DNA of 64,000 nt. Source: an uncultured Bacteroidales bacterium (GTDB lineage: Bacteria > Bacteroidota > Bacteroidia > Bacteroidales > Paludibacteraceae). The notes under the pieces are model-generated. The model saw only the letters and a list, made by a program, of their open reading frames with translations, was not told where the DNA came from and did no database searches. The position numbers and the translations under genes were made by a program. This document shows positions 49,970-59,940 of this stretch, piece by piece; the first letter of the stretch is position 1, and every line of letters begins with the position of its first letter. The stretch is from the NCBI GenBank assembly GCA_902778935.1, contig CACYZT010000002.1:124001-188000 (forward strand). Reading direction: 5' to 3'.

Positions 49970-52720
49970 TTGCGGGAAGATTGTATTCGCATAGAAGGCG
50001 CCGACACCCATAATTTAAAGCACGTATCGGTTGATATACCGCGCAATAAATTAGTGGTGATAACAGGTGTGAGTGGCAGCGGAAAAAGTTCGCTGGCTTT
50101 CGACACATTGTATGCCGAAGGCCAGCGGCGTTACGTCGAGAGCCTCAGTGCGTACGCACGCCAGTTCATGGGCAGAATGCAGAAACCCGAAGTGGAGAAA
50201 ATAGAAGGTATTCCGCCCGCTATTGCTATCCAGCAGAAAGTGAGTAGCCGTAACCCGCGTTCTACGGTAGGTACCGTGACGGAGATTTACGACTACTTGA
50301 AACTTTTGTACGCGCGCGTGGGCAGGACATACTCGCCCGTGAGCGGAGAAGAAGTAAAAAAGAACACCATCCGTGACGTCGTATCGTACATGGAGAGTCT
50401 GCCTGTCGGCACTCGTATGTATCTGCTCAGTCCGATTATCCTGCCCGAAGGTCGTTCGCTCCAAGAGCAATTGGCACTGTGGCTCAGCCAGGGTTTCAGC
50501 CGTCTTCTCATCGATGGAGAGACCGTGCGCTTGGATGCGGAGACATGGCAGCAAGCACAAGGACACGAGGCATATCTTCTGGTGGACCGTATTCAGGTGG
50601 ACCATGAGCAAGCGACCAGCAATCGTTTTGCTGACAGCGTGCAGACAGCGTTCTTTGAAGGCAAAGGCGAATGTCGTATTTGGGTGGATAAGAAAGAGAA
50701 AATATTCTCTGAGCGCTTTGAAGCGGATGGTATTCAGTTCATTGAACCCAGCGAACACCTGTTCGATTTCAACAATCCTGTTGGTGCTTGTCCGGAATGC
50801 AAAGGTGTCGGAGCGGTTATGGGAATAGACGTGGATTTGGTCGTACCTGATAAGTCCAAATCAGTCTATGACCAAGCGATTGCCTGCTGGCAGGGAGAGA
50901 AGATGCAACCGTGGTTGGATGCGCTGATATACAACGCAGCGAAATTCGATTTCCCTATTCACACTCCATTCTATGCGCTCACGCCTGAGCAGAAACAGCT
51001 TATCTGGACAGGCAACGAATATTTCCGCGGATTGCACGAGTTCTTTAAAGAACTGGAGGAACAACAGTACAACCGCATCCAATACAAAGTCATGCTCGCG
51101 CGCTACAAAGGAAAGACCATCTGTCCGGTGTGTCAGGGATTCCACTTGCGCAAAGAAGCGAGTTACGTGCTCGTCAACGGAAAGAATATCCAAGAGCTCT
51201 GTAACATGCCCGTTTCTGAACTCGATGAGTGGTTTGACCATCTGCCGCTGACGAAAACGGAGCAGAAAACGGCAGAGACCTTATTGGTGGAAATTCGCAA
51301 ACGCTTGCAGTTCATGAAGGATGTCGGACTCAGTTACTTGACGCTCAACCGAATGAGCAACACCTTGTCCGGTGGAGAAAGCCAGCGCATCAGCCTCGCT
51401 AAATCGCTTGGTAGCAGCCTTGTGGGTTCGCTCTATGTGTTAGACGAACCTTCAATAGGGCTTCACCCGCGTGACACGGAGCGCTTGATACATGTCTTGA
51501 GAGAGTTGCGCGATTTGGGCAATACCATCGTAGTGGTGGAGCACGATGAAGATATCATCGCTGCTGCGGACCATATCATCGAAATCGGACCGAACGCAGG
51601 GCGCCATGGAGGAGAAGTGGTCTATGTGGGCAAACCGAGACCCGAATTGGTACATTACGACATACCTCCTCTCAGGAGACATTGGAACAATTATATTGAG
51701 ATAGAAGGGGCTTGTGAGAACAACCTCAAGAATCTAACCGTTCGTTTTCCGCTCTTTGCCATGACGGTGGTAACAGGCGTGAGCGGTAGTGGAAAGAGTT
51801 CGCTCGTTAGCAAAGTGCTCTACCCTGCTCTGAAGAAACACTACGGCGGCGCCTTTGCGGAACACACGGGTGACTTCGGACATATACACGGCAGCTTGCA
51901 TCTGATGCACGATATCGAGTTTGTGGACCAGAACCCGCTGAGCCGTTCGAGCCGCAGTAACCCTGTTACTTATCTCAAAGCGTACGATGAGATTCGACGC
52001 TTATACGCCGAACAACCGCTCGCCAAGCAATTAGGTTTGACGCCCGCCCATTTCAGTTTCAATACACCCGGCGGACGTTGTGAGACTTGTCAGGGCGAAG
52101 GTACGATAACCATAGAAATGCAATTCATGGCAGACCTCGTGCTCGAGTGTGAGCAATGCCACGGACGGCGTTTCAAACAAGATATATTGGATGTCCATTA
52201 TCGCGGCAAGTCCATTTATGACATCCTCTGCATGACGGTTAACCAGGCTGTGGAGTTCTTCAGCGAAGACCCTGATTGCAGCAAGATAGTGAAGCGTCTC
52301 AAACCGCTGCAAGATGTCGGAATCGGCTACGTGCAGTTAGGACAAAGCAGTAGCACCCTTTCCGGTGGAGAGAGCCAACGTGTCAAACTGGCTTCTTTCC
52401 TGGCGCAGGAAGATAGCAAACCTTCGATATTCGTCTTTGACGAACCGACCACAGGTCTGCATCACCGTGATATCGAAGTGCTACTAAACGCCCTCAACCG
52501 CCTTATCAGCAAAGGCCACACGGTGATTATCATTGAGCATAATCCGGCGGTCATTTTGGCTGCGGACCATGTGATTGACCTTGGTAAGGAAGGCGGTAAT
52601 GAAGGAGGAAACATCGTTTGTACCGGCACGCCGGAGCAAATAGCGCAATGCAAGGATAGCTATACCGGACAATTCCTTGCCCAAATATTGAATAAAAATA
52701 AAAATTCTATACTACAATGA
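49970..52720 (+). CDS. uvrA: Excinuclease ABC subunit A (UvrA)
   Basis: 916 residues. UvrA is the damage-recognising ATPase of nucleotide excision repair. Both ATPase halves are intact: Walker A GVSGSGKSSLAFDTLYAEGQ and GVSGSGKSSLVSKVLYPAL, signatures LSGGESQRISLAKSL and LSGGESQRVKLASFL, and zinc sites CPECKGVG and CETCQGEG with CEQCHGRRF. Bacteroidota often carry two uvrA paralogues; which this is cannot be told without comparison. The only usable start is a TTG at 49970, 15 bases after the HU-LysM stop; no in-frame ATG lies nearby. It overlaps the next gene by 4 bases (ATGA). Confidence 0.93.
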   Translation: MREDCIRIEGADTHNLKHVSVDIPRNKLVVITGVSGSGKSSLAFDTLYAEGQRRYVESLSAYARQFMGRMQKPEVEKIEGIPPAIAIQQKVSSRNPRSTVGTVTEIYDYLKLLYARVGRTYSPVSGEEVKKNTIRDVVSYMESLPVGTRMYLLSPIILPEGRSLQEQLALWLSQGFSRLLIDGETVRLDAETWQQAQGHEAYLLVDRIQVDHEQATSNRFADSVQTAFFEGKGECRIWVDKKEKIFSERFEADGIQFIEPSEHLFDFNNPVGACPECKGVGAVMGIDVDLVVPDKSKSVYDQAIACWQGEKMQPWLDALIYNAAKFDFPIHTPFYALTPEQKQLIWTGNEYFRGLHEFFKELEEQQYNRIQYKVMLARYKGKTICPVCQGFHLRKEASYVLVNGKNIQELCNMPVSELDEWFDHLPLTKTEQKTAETLLVEIRKRLQFMKDVGLSYLTLNRMSNTLSGGESQRISLAKSLGSSLVGSLYVLDEPSIGLHPRDTERLIHVLRELRDLGNTIVVVEHDEDIIAAADHIIEIGPNAGRHGGEVVYVGKPRPELVHYDIPPLRRHWNNYIEIEGACENNLKNLTVRFPLFAMTVVTGVSGSGKSSLVSKVLYPALKKHYGGAFAEHTGDFGHIHGSLHLMHDIEFVDQNPLSRSSRSNPVTYLKAYDEIRRLYAEQPLAKQLGLTPAHFSFNTPGGRCETCQGEGTITIEMQFMADLVLECEQCHGRRFKQDILDVHYRGKSIYDILCMTVNQAVEFFSEDPDCSKIVKRLKPLQDVGIGYVQLGQSSSTLSGGESQRVKLASFLAQEDSKPSIFVFDEPTTGLHHRDIEVLLNALNRLISKGHTVIIIEHNPAVILAADHVIDLGKEGGNEGGNIVCTGTPEQIAQCKDSYTGQFLAQILNKNKNSILQ

Positions 52721-54684
52721 AAAAACTTAAATTAGGAGAACTGAAACGTTCTGATGTTTTCTCCCGTATTCCTCAGATGAATTATCTGCCTCGATGGGGT
52801 GTCCTTTTGATGGACTTTTTCTTATGCACATTGGCCTTTTGGTTTGCCGTACTGGCTGGATGCGGTTTGTTCGATTATATCGATGCAAAGCATCAGGCCA
52901 TCGGATTTGGTTACCAGTATTTGCTGGTGATGGCAGTGCAAGTGCTATTCTTCTGGATGTTCCACACCTATTCGGGTATCGTTCGCTACTCGACGTTTGT
53001 GGACGTGACGAAAATTCTGTTGGCTACCCTGCTTACCGCTTTGTCGCTGCACTTGATTAATCTGCTATGCGATGCATTCATCGGTACCCATCCTGTTCTG
53101 AATACCATCGTGCTGATGTACGGTCTGGTTTCGTTTGTGATGTTGTTCGTCATGCGTGTATCCGTTAAGACGCTCAGCGAATACCTGCAGCAGGGTGCCA
53201 GTCGTCCGCGCGTCATGATTTATGGTACGCAATCAGCTGGTATTGCTATCGCCAAGATGCTTCGTTCTTCGGAGAACGCACCTTACCGACCTGTTGGTTT
53301 TATCTGCGAACCCGATGAGAAAGCAGGCTATGACATGGCGGGTTTGCGAATCCGTCCGCTGAACGAGAAACTGTTCGAATGGATGGATTCCCACAATGTG
53401 CAACATGTCATCGTCTCGCCGCTGAAAATGAAGAGTATCGACCCTTCGAAAGACCTGCAGATCTTTATCGACCACAACATTCACATCCTCACTACGCCGT
53501 ATTTTACCCAATTTGACAATGTGGATGCTATTGATGCAGACCGTATCGGACGAATCGATGCCATTAAGATTGAGGACCTGCTTGAGCGTCCCCAAATCAA
53601 CATCAACATGGACAATGTGCGCCAGATTATGAAAGACCGCATTGTGCTCGTCAGCGGAGCTGCCGGTAGTATTGGTAGTGAGTTGGTTCGCCAGGTCCAG
53701 AAATACGAACCGCAGGTAACTATTCTGCTTGAGCAAGCTGAATCGCCTTTGCACGACCTGACGCTCGAACTCCGCAACGCGTATCCGAACTCACGATTCA
53801 TACCGGTTATTGCCGATGTGCGTAATCGTCAGCGTATTGAACAGATCTTCAGCCAACTGCGACCGGATGTAGTCTATCACGCCGCTGCATACAAGCATGT
53901 GCCGCTCATGGAGGACTTCCCGAACGAAGCTATCCAGGCGAATGTGATGGGTACAAAGAACATGGCGGATATGGCTGTCAAATACGGAGTACAGCGCTTT
54001 GTGATGATTTCTACCGACAAGGCTGTCAACCCGACCAATATTATGGGCGCAAGCAAGCGTATTGCGGAGATTTATGTTCAATCGCTCTTCCGCAAGCTGC
54101 ACGCTGAGAACCCAAATTGTACCAAGTTTATCACTACCCGTTTCGGAAATGTGCTGGGTTCGAACGGTTCGGTTATTCCGTATTTCCGCAAACAGATTGC
54201 AGCAGGAGGACCTGTTACCGTCACCCACCCGGATATCATCCGTTACTTCATGACCATTCCGGAAGCTTGCTGTCTCGTCATGGAGGCAAGTACGCTCGGC
54301 GATGGAGGCGAAATCTTCGTCTTCGATATGGGCAAACCGGTTCGTATCCTCGACTTGGCGAGAAACATGATTCGCCTCGCGGGTTTCACGCCGGAGAAAG
54401 AGATTCAGATTCAGTTCACGGGCCTTCGTCCGGGAGAGAAACTCTACGAAGAGTTGCTTAACCAGAAAGAAGCAACGCTGCCGACCAAGAACGAAAAAAT
54501 CATGGTTGCCAAAGTACGGGAGTTTGATTATGACGTAGTCAGCAAGCAGATCGACGAGCTCATTACTACTTCTACTACTACTATGACAACAACGAAACCA
54601 TTCATGACCGTTAAGCTCATGAAACAGATTGTGCCCGAATTCATTAGTAACAATTCCATCTTCGAGCAATTAGACGTACAATGA
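52717..54684 (+). CDS. WbpM/CapD-type nucleoside-diphosphate sugar dehydratase/epimerase
   Basis: 655 residues. Four transmembrane helices (about 27-170), then a Rossmann linker domain (PRVMIYGTQSAGIAIAKML) and the SDR catalytic domain (VLVSGAAGSIGSELVRQVQ, ISTDKAVNPTNIMGASKRIA). The active site has Met in place of the usual SDR Tyr (MGASK), as in WbpM-type UDP-GlcNAc 4,6-dehydratases, which make precursors of 6-deoxy amino sugars for surface glycans. A Thr-rich stretch near 617-630 (ITTSTTTMTTTK) is encoded by ACT repeats. The gene overlaps uvrA and the next gene by 4 bases each. Confidence 0.93.
   Translation: MKKLKLGELKRSDVFSRIPQMNYLPRWGVLLMDFFLCTLAFWFAVLAGCGLFDYIDAKHQAIGFGYQYLLVMAVQVLFFWMFHTYSGIVRYSTFVDVTKILLATLLTALSLHLINLLCDAFIGTHPVLNTIVLMYGLVSFVMLFVMRVSVKTLSEYLQQGASRPRVMIYGTQSAGIAIAKMLRSSENAPYRPVGFICEPDEKAGYDMAGLRIRPLNEKLFEWMDSHNVQHVIVSPLKMKSIDPSKDLQIFIDHNIHILTTPYFTQFDNVDAIDADRIGRIDAIKIEDLLERPQININMDNVRQIMKDRIVLVSGAAGSIGSELVRQVQKYEPQVTILLEQAESPLHDLTLELRNAYPNSRFIPVIADVRNRQRIEQIFSQLRPDVVYHAAAYKHVPLMEDFPNEAIQANVMGTKNMADMAVKYGVQRFVMISTDKAVNPTNIMGASKRIAEIYVQSLFRKLHAENPNCTKFITTRFGNVLGSNGSVIPYFRKQIAAGGPVTVTHPDIIRYFMTIPEACCLVMEASTLGDGGEIFVFDMGKPVRILDLARNMIRLAGFTPEKEIQIQFTGLRPGEKLYEELLNQKEATLPTKNEKIMVAKVREFDYDVVSKQIDELITTSTTTMTTTKPFMTVKLMKQIVPEFISNNSIFEQLDVQ
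54562..54596. repeat. ACT/ACA trinucleotide tract in the dehydratase gene
   Basis: Mainly ACT and ACA triplets in frame encode a Thr-rich loop near the C-terminus of the WbpM-like enzyme. It is another short-unit tract of the window, here with a 3-base unit. Confidence 0.65.
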
Positions 54685-55763
54685 TACAATCGTTCTTTCT
54701 CAAATATAGTTTTCTTATTGGGCTCATCAGTTTTGCTTTTGGACTCATAGGAATGCCTGTTATTGTGCGAATTGCGAAGGCGAAAGGCTTCGTTGTGCGA
54801 CCTAACAAACGAATGAGCCACACAGGAGAAGTGCCGAACGTCGGAGGACTCAATATATGCTTCAGTTTCATGCTGACTTATCTGTTGTTTGAGTTCGACC
54901 AGATGAGCCAAAGTCAGTTCTTCCTCATCGGACTCTTCGCAATCATGGCTGTTGGATTCATCGACGATGTGCTTGTCCTCACGCCGATGGCAAAACTGTT
55001 AGGTGAAGCATTGGCGGGTATAGCGCTTATCGGCTTTGCCGACATCCGATTAACCCATCTGCACGGTATCTTCGGCATCAACGAAATAGGCATCGTGCCG
55101 AGTTACCTGATTTCCCTCTTTGTGCTGCTCGCTATCATCAACGCAGTCAATCTCATCGACGGCATCGATGGTCTGGCAAGCGGACTGGGAATGCTTTACT
55201 GCACATTCTTCGCCGCTTACTTCCATTTTGTGGGAGAAGTATCGTGGTCTATCCTCGGTATTTGTATGGTCGGCGCCTTGGCGGTCTTCTTCATCTATAA
55301 TGTGTTCGGACACCGGGAGAAGATCTTCATGGGCGATTCGGGAAGTCTGCTCTTGGGATACCTGCTGACGGCATTCATCTTCCATTTCTGCGAGATGAAT
55401 GCGTACCACGAAGTGCCCGAATGGTTACACATGGATGCCGCGCCGATGGTGGCGATATGTGTGCTGACCATACCTATTTACGACATGATTCGTGTCAGCC
55501 TCACCCGTATCAAACAGCATCGGTCGCCTTTCGAACCAGACAAAAACCACATACACCATCTTTTGCTAAAAACGGGCATGAACCATATCCAAACAACCTG
55601 CGTTTTGCTTAGCATCAGCGTGCTCTTCATCGGACTCGCTATACTGGGACGCAACTGGAATCCATGGCTGTTACTGACGGTCGATTTTGGCTTGGCAACG
55701 GCTCTCACACTCGTTTTGTGGCGTATTATCAACAGGAAACTTTACGGTAGTGCTGACAGTTGA
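54681..55763 (+). CDS. WecA/TagO/MraY-family undecaprenyl-phosphate sugar-phosphate transferase
   Basis: 360 residues, about eleven membrane helices. Family motifs are PNVGGLNICFSF, GFIDDVLVLTPMAKL (Asp-Asp pair), INAVNLIDGIDGLASG, FIYNVFGHREKIFMGDSGSL and the histidine loop RSPFEPDKNHIHHLLL. Such enzymes move a GlcNAc-1-phosphate-type sugar onto undecaprenyl phosphate at the inner membrane, starting O-antigen, capsule or other surface glycans. It is coupled to the dehydratase by a 4-base overlap and to the ABC-F gene by 14 bases. Confidence 0.93.
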   Translation: MIQSFFLKYSFLIGLISFAFGLIGMPVIVRIAKAKGFVVRPNKRMSHTGEVPNVGGLNICFSFMLTYLLFEFDQMSQSQFFLIGLFAIMAVGFIDDVLVLTPMAKLLGEALAGIALIGFADIRLTHLHGIFGINEIGIVPSYLISLFVLLAIINAVNLIDGIDGLASGLGMLYCTFFAAYFHFVGEVSWSILGICMVGALAVFFIYNVFGHREKIFMGDSGSLLLGYLLTAFIFHFCEMNAYHEVPEWLHMDAAPMVAICVLTIPIYDMIRVSLTRIKQHRSPFEPDKNHIHHLLLKTGMNHIQTTCVLLSISVLFIGLAILGRNWNPWLLLTVDFGLATALTLVLWRIINRKLYGSADS

Positions 55764-57594
55764 CCACATATCAATGGAGTTCGCCTCACGGCCTGTGCTG
55801 GACGACATCTCTTTTCTCATCAATAGGAAAGAGCGTATCGCGCTGGTGGGTAAGAACGGAGCCGGAAAAACAACCCTCCTCCGCTTGATTGCCGGCGAAT
55901 ACCAGCCTACTGGTGGCCGCATAAGCCGCGAGACCGACATGACCATCGGCTACTTGCCGCAGGTGATGTTGTTTCAGGACAATCGTACGCTTCGAGAAGA
56001 AGTCATGACTGTGTATGAGTCCCAAAAAGAGCATACAGACGAAGCACGGTTTATCGCAGAGATGGACAGAACCATCATCGGTCTCGGCTTCGAGCGAAAG
56101 GACTTTGACCGACCGTGTACAGAGTTTTCTGGCGGGTGGAGAATGCGTATTGAGTTGGCGAAAATCTTGTTGCGCCATCCCGACTTATTGTTGTTGGACG
56201 AGCCTACAAACCACTTGGATATTGAGTCAATCCAATGGCTGGAGGATTTTCTCAAAACGAGTCCTTCTGCCGTACTCATGGTCAGCCACGACCGCGCATT
56301 CATCGATAATGTGTGCAGCCGAACCATTGAGATTACACTCGGCCGTATTTACGACTACAACGTCAACTACAGCAGGTTCGTCGAACTGCGCAAAGAGAGG
56401 CATGAACAGCAAGTACGGGCGTACCTCAACCAGCAAAAGATGATTCAGGACACAGAAGAGTTCATAGAGCGTTTCCGTTATAAAGCCACAAAAGCCGTAC
56501 AGGTACAGAGCCGAATCAAGCAACTCGAGAAACTCGAGCGACTCGAAGTGGATTTGGAGGACACTTCGCGACTCAACCTGCGCTTCCCACCTGCGCCGAG
56601 GAGCGGAGATTTTCCTATAATCATAGAGGACTTGCGTAAAGATTTCGGCGAACACAACGTTTTCCACGATGTTACTTTTACCATCCGCAGAGGTGAGAAA
56701 GTAGCTTTTGTTGGCAAGAACGGAGAGGGAAAAACGACACTCGTCCGCTGTATTATGAATCAACTGGACTACCTCGGTACGCTCAAAATAGGACACAATG
56801 TCAAAATAGGCTATTTTGCTCAAAATCAGGCAGCTCTGTTGGATGAGAACCTCACGGTCTTCGAGACCATCGACTACGTGGCAGTAGGCGATATTCGCAC
56901 GAAAATACGCGACATATTGGGAGCTTTCATGTTCGGTGGAGAAGCCTCCGATAAGAAAGTCAAAGTGCTCTCCGGAGGAGAAAGAAGCCGTCTGGCGATG
57001 ATTAAACTGCTGCTTGAGCCCTGCAACCTGCTCATCCTCGATGAGCCGACTAACCACCTTGACATGCAATCCAAGGATGTGCTCAAAGCCGCACTCAAGG
57101 ATTTTGATGGCACACTCATCTGCGTCAGCCACGACAGAGACTTCCTCAACGGTCTCGTCACAAAGGTATATGAATTCGGCGGCGGAAATGTCAAAGAGCA
57201 TCTCGGCGGAATCTACGACTTCCTGAGAGCAAAAAAACTGACCGACCTCAATGAATTGAATAGGAAAAACCCTTTGAATCCCGACAGTCGACCGACAGTC
57301 GACCGACGGTCAACCGACGGTCAAAGCCAACGTCAGGCTGCTGTCGAACCTCTCTCTGGCGCCCAAGATTACGCCGCACAGAAAGCCGCAGCCGCAGAGA
57401 AACGCAAACGCGAACGACAAATTGCCGAAGTTGAAGCCGCTATCGCGGTGCTCGAAGCCCAGCAAGCGGACATCGAGCAACTCCTTTCCGTACCTGCCAA
57501 CCAAACAACAGAGAATTTCCAAAAATACGAAACCGTCAAACACCAGATAGAGCAGAAAATGTATGAATGGGAAATCCTTTCAGATTCGGACTAA
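55750..57594 (+). CDS. ABC-F ribosome-associated ATPase
   Basis: 614 residues from a GTG at 55750 (reads VLTVDHISMEFASRPVLDD), chosen because the conserved first strand begins here; ATG 55774 would cut into it. Two ATPase domains: GKNGAGKTTLLRLIAGE with FSGGWRMRIELAKILL and DEPTNHLD, then GKNGEGKTTLVR with LSGGERSRLAMIKLLL and DEPTNHLDMQS. The interdomain linker and a C-terminal coiled coil (AAAAEKRKRERQIAEVEAAI) are present, as in Uup/EttA-type factors that act on ribosomes rather than as transporters. Residues near 511-526 come from four 11-base repeats. Confidence 0.93.
   Translation: MLTVDHISMEFASRPVLDDISFLINRKERIALVGKNGAGKTTLLRLIAGEYQPTGGRISRETDMTIGYLPQVMLFQDNRTLREEVMTVYESQKEHTDEARFIAEMDRTIIGLGFERKDFDRPCTEFSGGWRMRIELAKILLRHPDLLLLDEPTNHLDIESIQWLEDFLKTSPSAVLMVSHDRAFIDNVCSRTIEITLGRIYDYNVNYSRFVELRKERHEQQVRAYLNQQKMIQDTEEFIERFRYKATKAVQVQSRIKQLEKLERLEVDLEDTSRLNLRFPPAPRSGDFPIIIEDLRKDFGEHNVFHDVTFTIRRGEKVAFVGKNGEGKTTLVRCIMNQLDYLGTLKIGHNVKIGYFAQNQAALLDENLTVFETIDYVAVGDIRTKIRDILGAFMFGGEASDKKVKVLSGGERSRLAMIKLLLEPCNLLILDEPTNHLDMQSKDVLKAALKDFDGTLICVSHDRDFLNGLVTKVYEFGGGNVKEHLGGIYDFLRAKKLTDLNELNRKNPLNPDSRPTVDRRSTDGQSQRQAAVEPLSGAQDYAAQKAAAAEKRKRERQIAEVEAAIAVLEAQQADIEQLLSVPANQTTENFQKYETVKHQIEQKMYEWEILSDSD
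57281..57324. repeat. Four 11-base units CCGACnGTCnA inside the ABC-F gene
   Basis: Two CCGACAGTCGA and two CCGACGGTCAA units head to tail, between the second ATPase domain and the C-terminal coiled coil. Unit length equals that of the intergenic TACCGAGTCAA tract at 17792-17842, and the sequences share the core CCGA-GTCAA. Confidence 0.95.
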
Positions 57595-57596
57595 AG

Positions 57597-58748
57597 ATGG
57601 AAACAATAATACAATATCTCATTGAGTGGCTTTGTTACGGCAATACGGAAGCCGCAGCCAGAGTGGCTTATACAGCCGACGAGAGTGCGTTACAGACGCA
57701 CGATCTCATCATTGTGCCTAATGGTCATTTGGGTAAGGACATTGTGCTACCCGACATGGGAAAACCGGTTACTGACAATCCGGAAAAAGGCAAATACATC
57801 ATCCGCACGGACATTTTGTACAACGCCTTCTTCTTCACCTCCCGTGCTGAAGAACTGATAAATGACCGACGGGACGAACACGGACGTTTTGCCGCGCGTT
57901 TCTCCATCTTGGGTAAAGGCAACCGCTTGCAAATTCCGATGCTGGACGAACACGCACGCTTGGTTCTCAAACTGCTTGATCTTCCTGTGCCCGAACCTGG
58001 ATTTGGTCATGTCTATCTGACACACGATATTGATTCCATCGCGCAATACCGTCATCTCCGCGGAGCCATAGGCGGTATCCTCCGAGGAGAAACAAAACAA
58101 GTGTTCCAAGCACTTCGAAGCATCCATAACGACCCGCTATACACTTTCCCGTGGTTGCTTGAACAGGACGCCAAAGTGCCAAACGCAGACACGATTTATT
58201 TCGTTAAACGGACAAAAGGCAAAGGTTTCGACTACCCGCAGTATTGCTTGCGTGGACGCGATTACAGACGTCTCAAACACATGCTTCGCCATAACAACGC
58301 CTATATCGGTGTGCATGGTAGTTACTATGGCTCCATTCCGAAAATTGAATACAGCCGCATGTTCCGTGCGCACTATCTGCGCAGCTCGATTGAGCACATG
58401 CAACGACTTGCTGATGCCGGTTATACGGATGATTTTACAATGGGTTTTGCCGACAGCGCAGGTTTCCGTTTGCAGACCACTCGTCCCGTGAGATGGATTA
58501 ACCCGCAGACATACGAGTTAACGCCTTTAACTCTTCACCCGCTAACAGTTATGGATTGCACGCTTAGCAACGACAACTACATGCATCTCACGGAAGACGA
58601 AGCGTATTTCTTCTGCGAGCGTCTCATCTCCAAAATCCGCATGCACCGCGGCGACCCCTGCCTCCTTTGGCATAACAGCATCATTAATAACGAAACGTAC
58701 CATAAATCATTATATCCACAAATTCTCAGTTACATTGCAAAAAAATAA
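57597..58748 (+). CDS. Polysaccharide-deacetylase-like protein
   Basis: 383 residues from ATG 57597 (METIIQYLIEWLCYGNTE); an earlier frame start overlaps the ABC-F gene. An N-terminal region with TADESALQTHDLIIVPN is followed by a domain with VYLTHDIDSI and GVHGSYYGSIPKIEYSRMF, resembling the metal motifs of NodB-fold deacetylases (Asp-Asp and His). Bacteroidota carry such proteins next to glycosyltransferases in surface-glycan loci. The active site is only partly convincing, so the enzymic role is inferred. It overlaps the next glycosyltransferase gene by 14 bases. Confidence 0.7.
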   Translation: METIIQYLIEWLCYGNTEAAARVAYTADESALQTHDLIIVPNGHLGKDIVLPDMGKPVTDNPEKGKYIIRTDILYNAFFFTSRAEELINDRRDEHGRFAARFSILGKGNRLQIPMLDEHARLVLKLLDLPVPEPGFGHVYLTHDIDSIAQYRHLRGAIGGILRGETKQVFQALRSIHNDPLYTFPWLLEQDAKVPNADTIYFVKRTKGKGFDYPQYCLRGRDYRRLKHMLRHNNAYIGVHGSYYGSIPKIEYSRMFRAHYLRSSIEHMQRLADAGYTDDFTMGFADSAGFRLQTTRPVRWINPQTYELTPLTLHPLTVMDCTLSNDNYMHLTEDEAYFFCERLISKIRMHRGDPCLLWHNSIINNETYHKSLYPQILSYIAKK

Positions 58749-59940
58749 CACACATAGTATATTGGTTGTCGCTGATGCCTTCGGCGAACCGAGTTATGCA
58801 CCGCGTTTACGAAACCTCTGCAATTATTTAGTACAAAATGGATGGATAGTAGAAGTTTATACTGAACATTTTGTTCCTTTGAATTTTCCACGCACCTATC
58901 CTATCTATGAATATAAACTATATCGGAACAATACGTGGGATTGGGCTATAAAAGCCTTTTGGTCAATGCTCACAGACTGGAAAAACAGAGCCTTCTCGCG
59001 CTGGCTGCTTTCTCAAACCAAGGACAAACATTACGATATCGTTTTCTGCACTACATGCTCTACTTTCCCACTCCGTGCAGCCCTGAATGTAGCGCAAGCC
59101 AAACATATTCCACTCCATGTTGATTTGCGGGACATAGAAGAACAAGCTCCTAATAGCCAACTCCAAGCACATAGGCAATGGTGGGCACGTCCTTTTAGAC
59201 GATTATATCGAATTATTAATGTACGAAGGCGTAATAATGTCATTTTAAGAGCAAATAATGTCACGACAATTTCTCCATGGCATGTAAATTTCCTTTCCAG
59301 GCTTAACCAGCACACATCGCTAATTTACAATGGGTATGACAAAGATTTATTTTCCCCATCTAATTGCTCAACAGAGACATTCCATATTATTTATACCGGA
59401 CGTATTTATGAATCATCATTGCGTGACCCGTCTCTCTTTGTTCAGGCACTTAGTACTCTACCCTCATTACCGCATTTTTCTGTTGATTGGTACACAGATA
59501 ATAGAGGAAAAGAAGCAATAAAGAAACTGGCAACTCAGTTTAATTGTGAGGCTCTGATGCACTACCACAATTATGTCTCCACGCAAGAAATACCGGAACT
59601 ACTCCATCAATGCAGTATTGCGTTGGTGCTTTCCCATAAGGCCGATGAAAATGGTCCCCACGGTATTATGACCACAAAGTTCTTTGAGGCGCTCGGCGTA
59701 GAGAAACCTGTTCTATGCGTGCCATCCGATGAAGAGTGTTTGGCGGATGTAATTCAGCAAACCAACGCCGGTGTAGCCGCATCAACCATAGAAGAAGTGC
59801 AAACATTTATCTTAGACAAATATGCCGAATGGAAGGCCAATGGATATACTCGTCAAGCAGTAAACCAAGAACAAAAACGCCTCTTCACCCGTCAATATCA
59901 AGCTCAACAGTTCGAAAAAATGTTTAATACACTCATATGA
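58735..59940 (+). CDS. GT4-type glycosyltransferase
   Basis: 401 residues from a TTG at 58735 inside the end of the deacetylase-like gene; no better start is seen. A GT-B fold is suggested by the N-terminal strand SILVVADAFGEPSYAPRLRN, the hinge TTISPWHVNFLSRL and YNGYDKDLFSP, and the donor-site region GPHGIMTTKFFEALGVEKPV. It probably adds a sugar during surface-glycan assembly. The gene is visibly AT-richer than its upstream neighbours. It overlaps the following GT2 gene by 4 bases (ATGA). Confidence 0.85.
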   Translation: MQKNNTHSILVVADAFGEPSYAPRLRNLCNYLVQNGWIVEVYTEHFVPLNFPRTYPIYEYKLYRNNTWDWAIKAFWSMLTDWKNRAFSRWLLSQTKDKHYDIVFCTTCSTFPLRAALNVAQAKHIPLHVDLRDIEEQAPNSQLQAHRQWWARPFRRLYRIINVRRRNNVILRANNVTTISPWHVNFLSRLNQHTSLIYNGYDKDLFSPSNCSTETFHIIYTGRIYESSLRDPSLFVQALSTLPSLPHFSVDWYTDNRGKEAIKKLATQFNCEALMHYHNYVSTQEIPELLHQCSIALVLSHKADENGPHGIMTTKFFEALGVEKPVLCVPSDEECLADVIQQTNAGVAASTIEEVQTFILDKYAEWKANGYTRQAVNQEQKRLFTRQYQAQQFEKMFNTLI

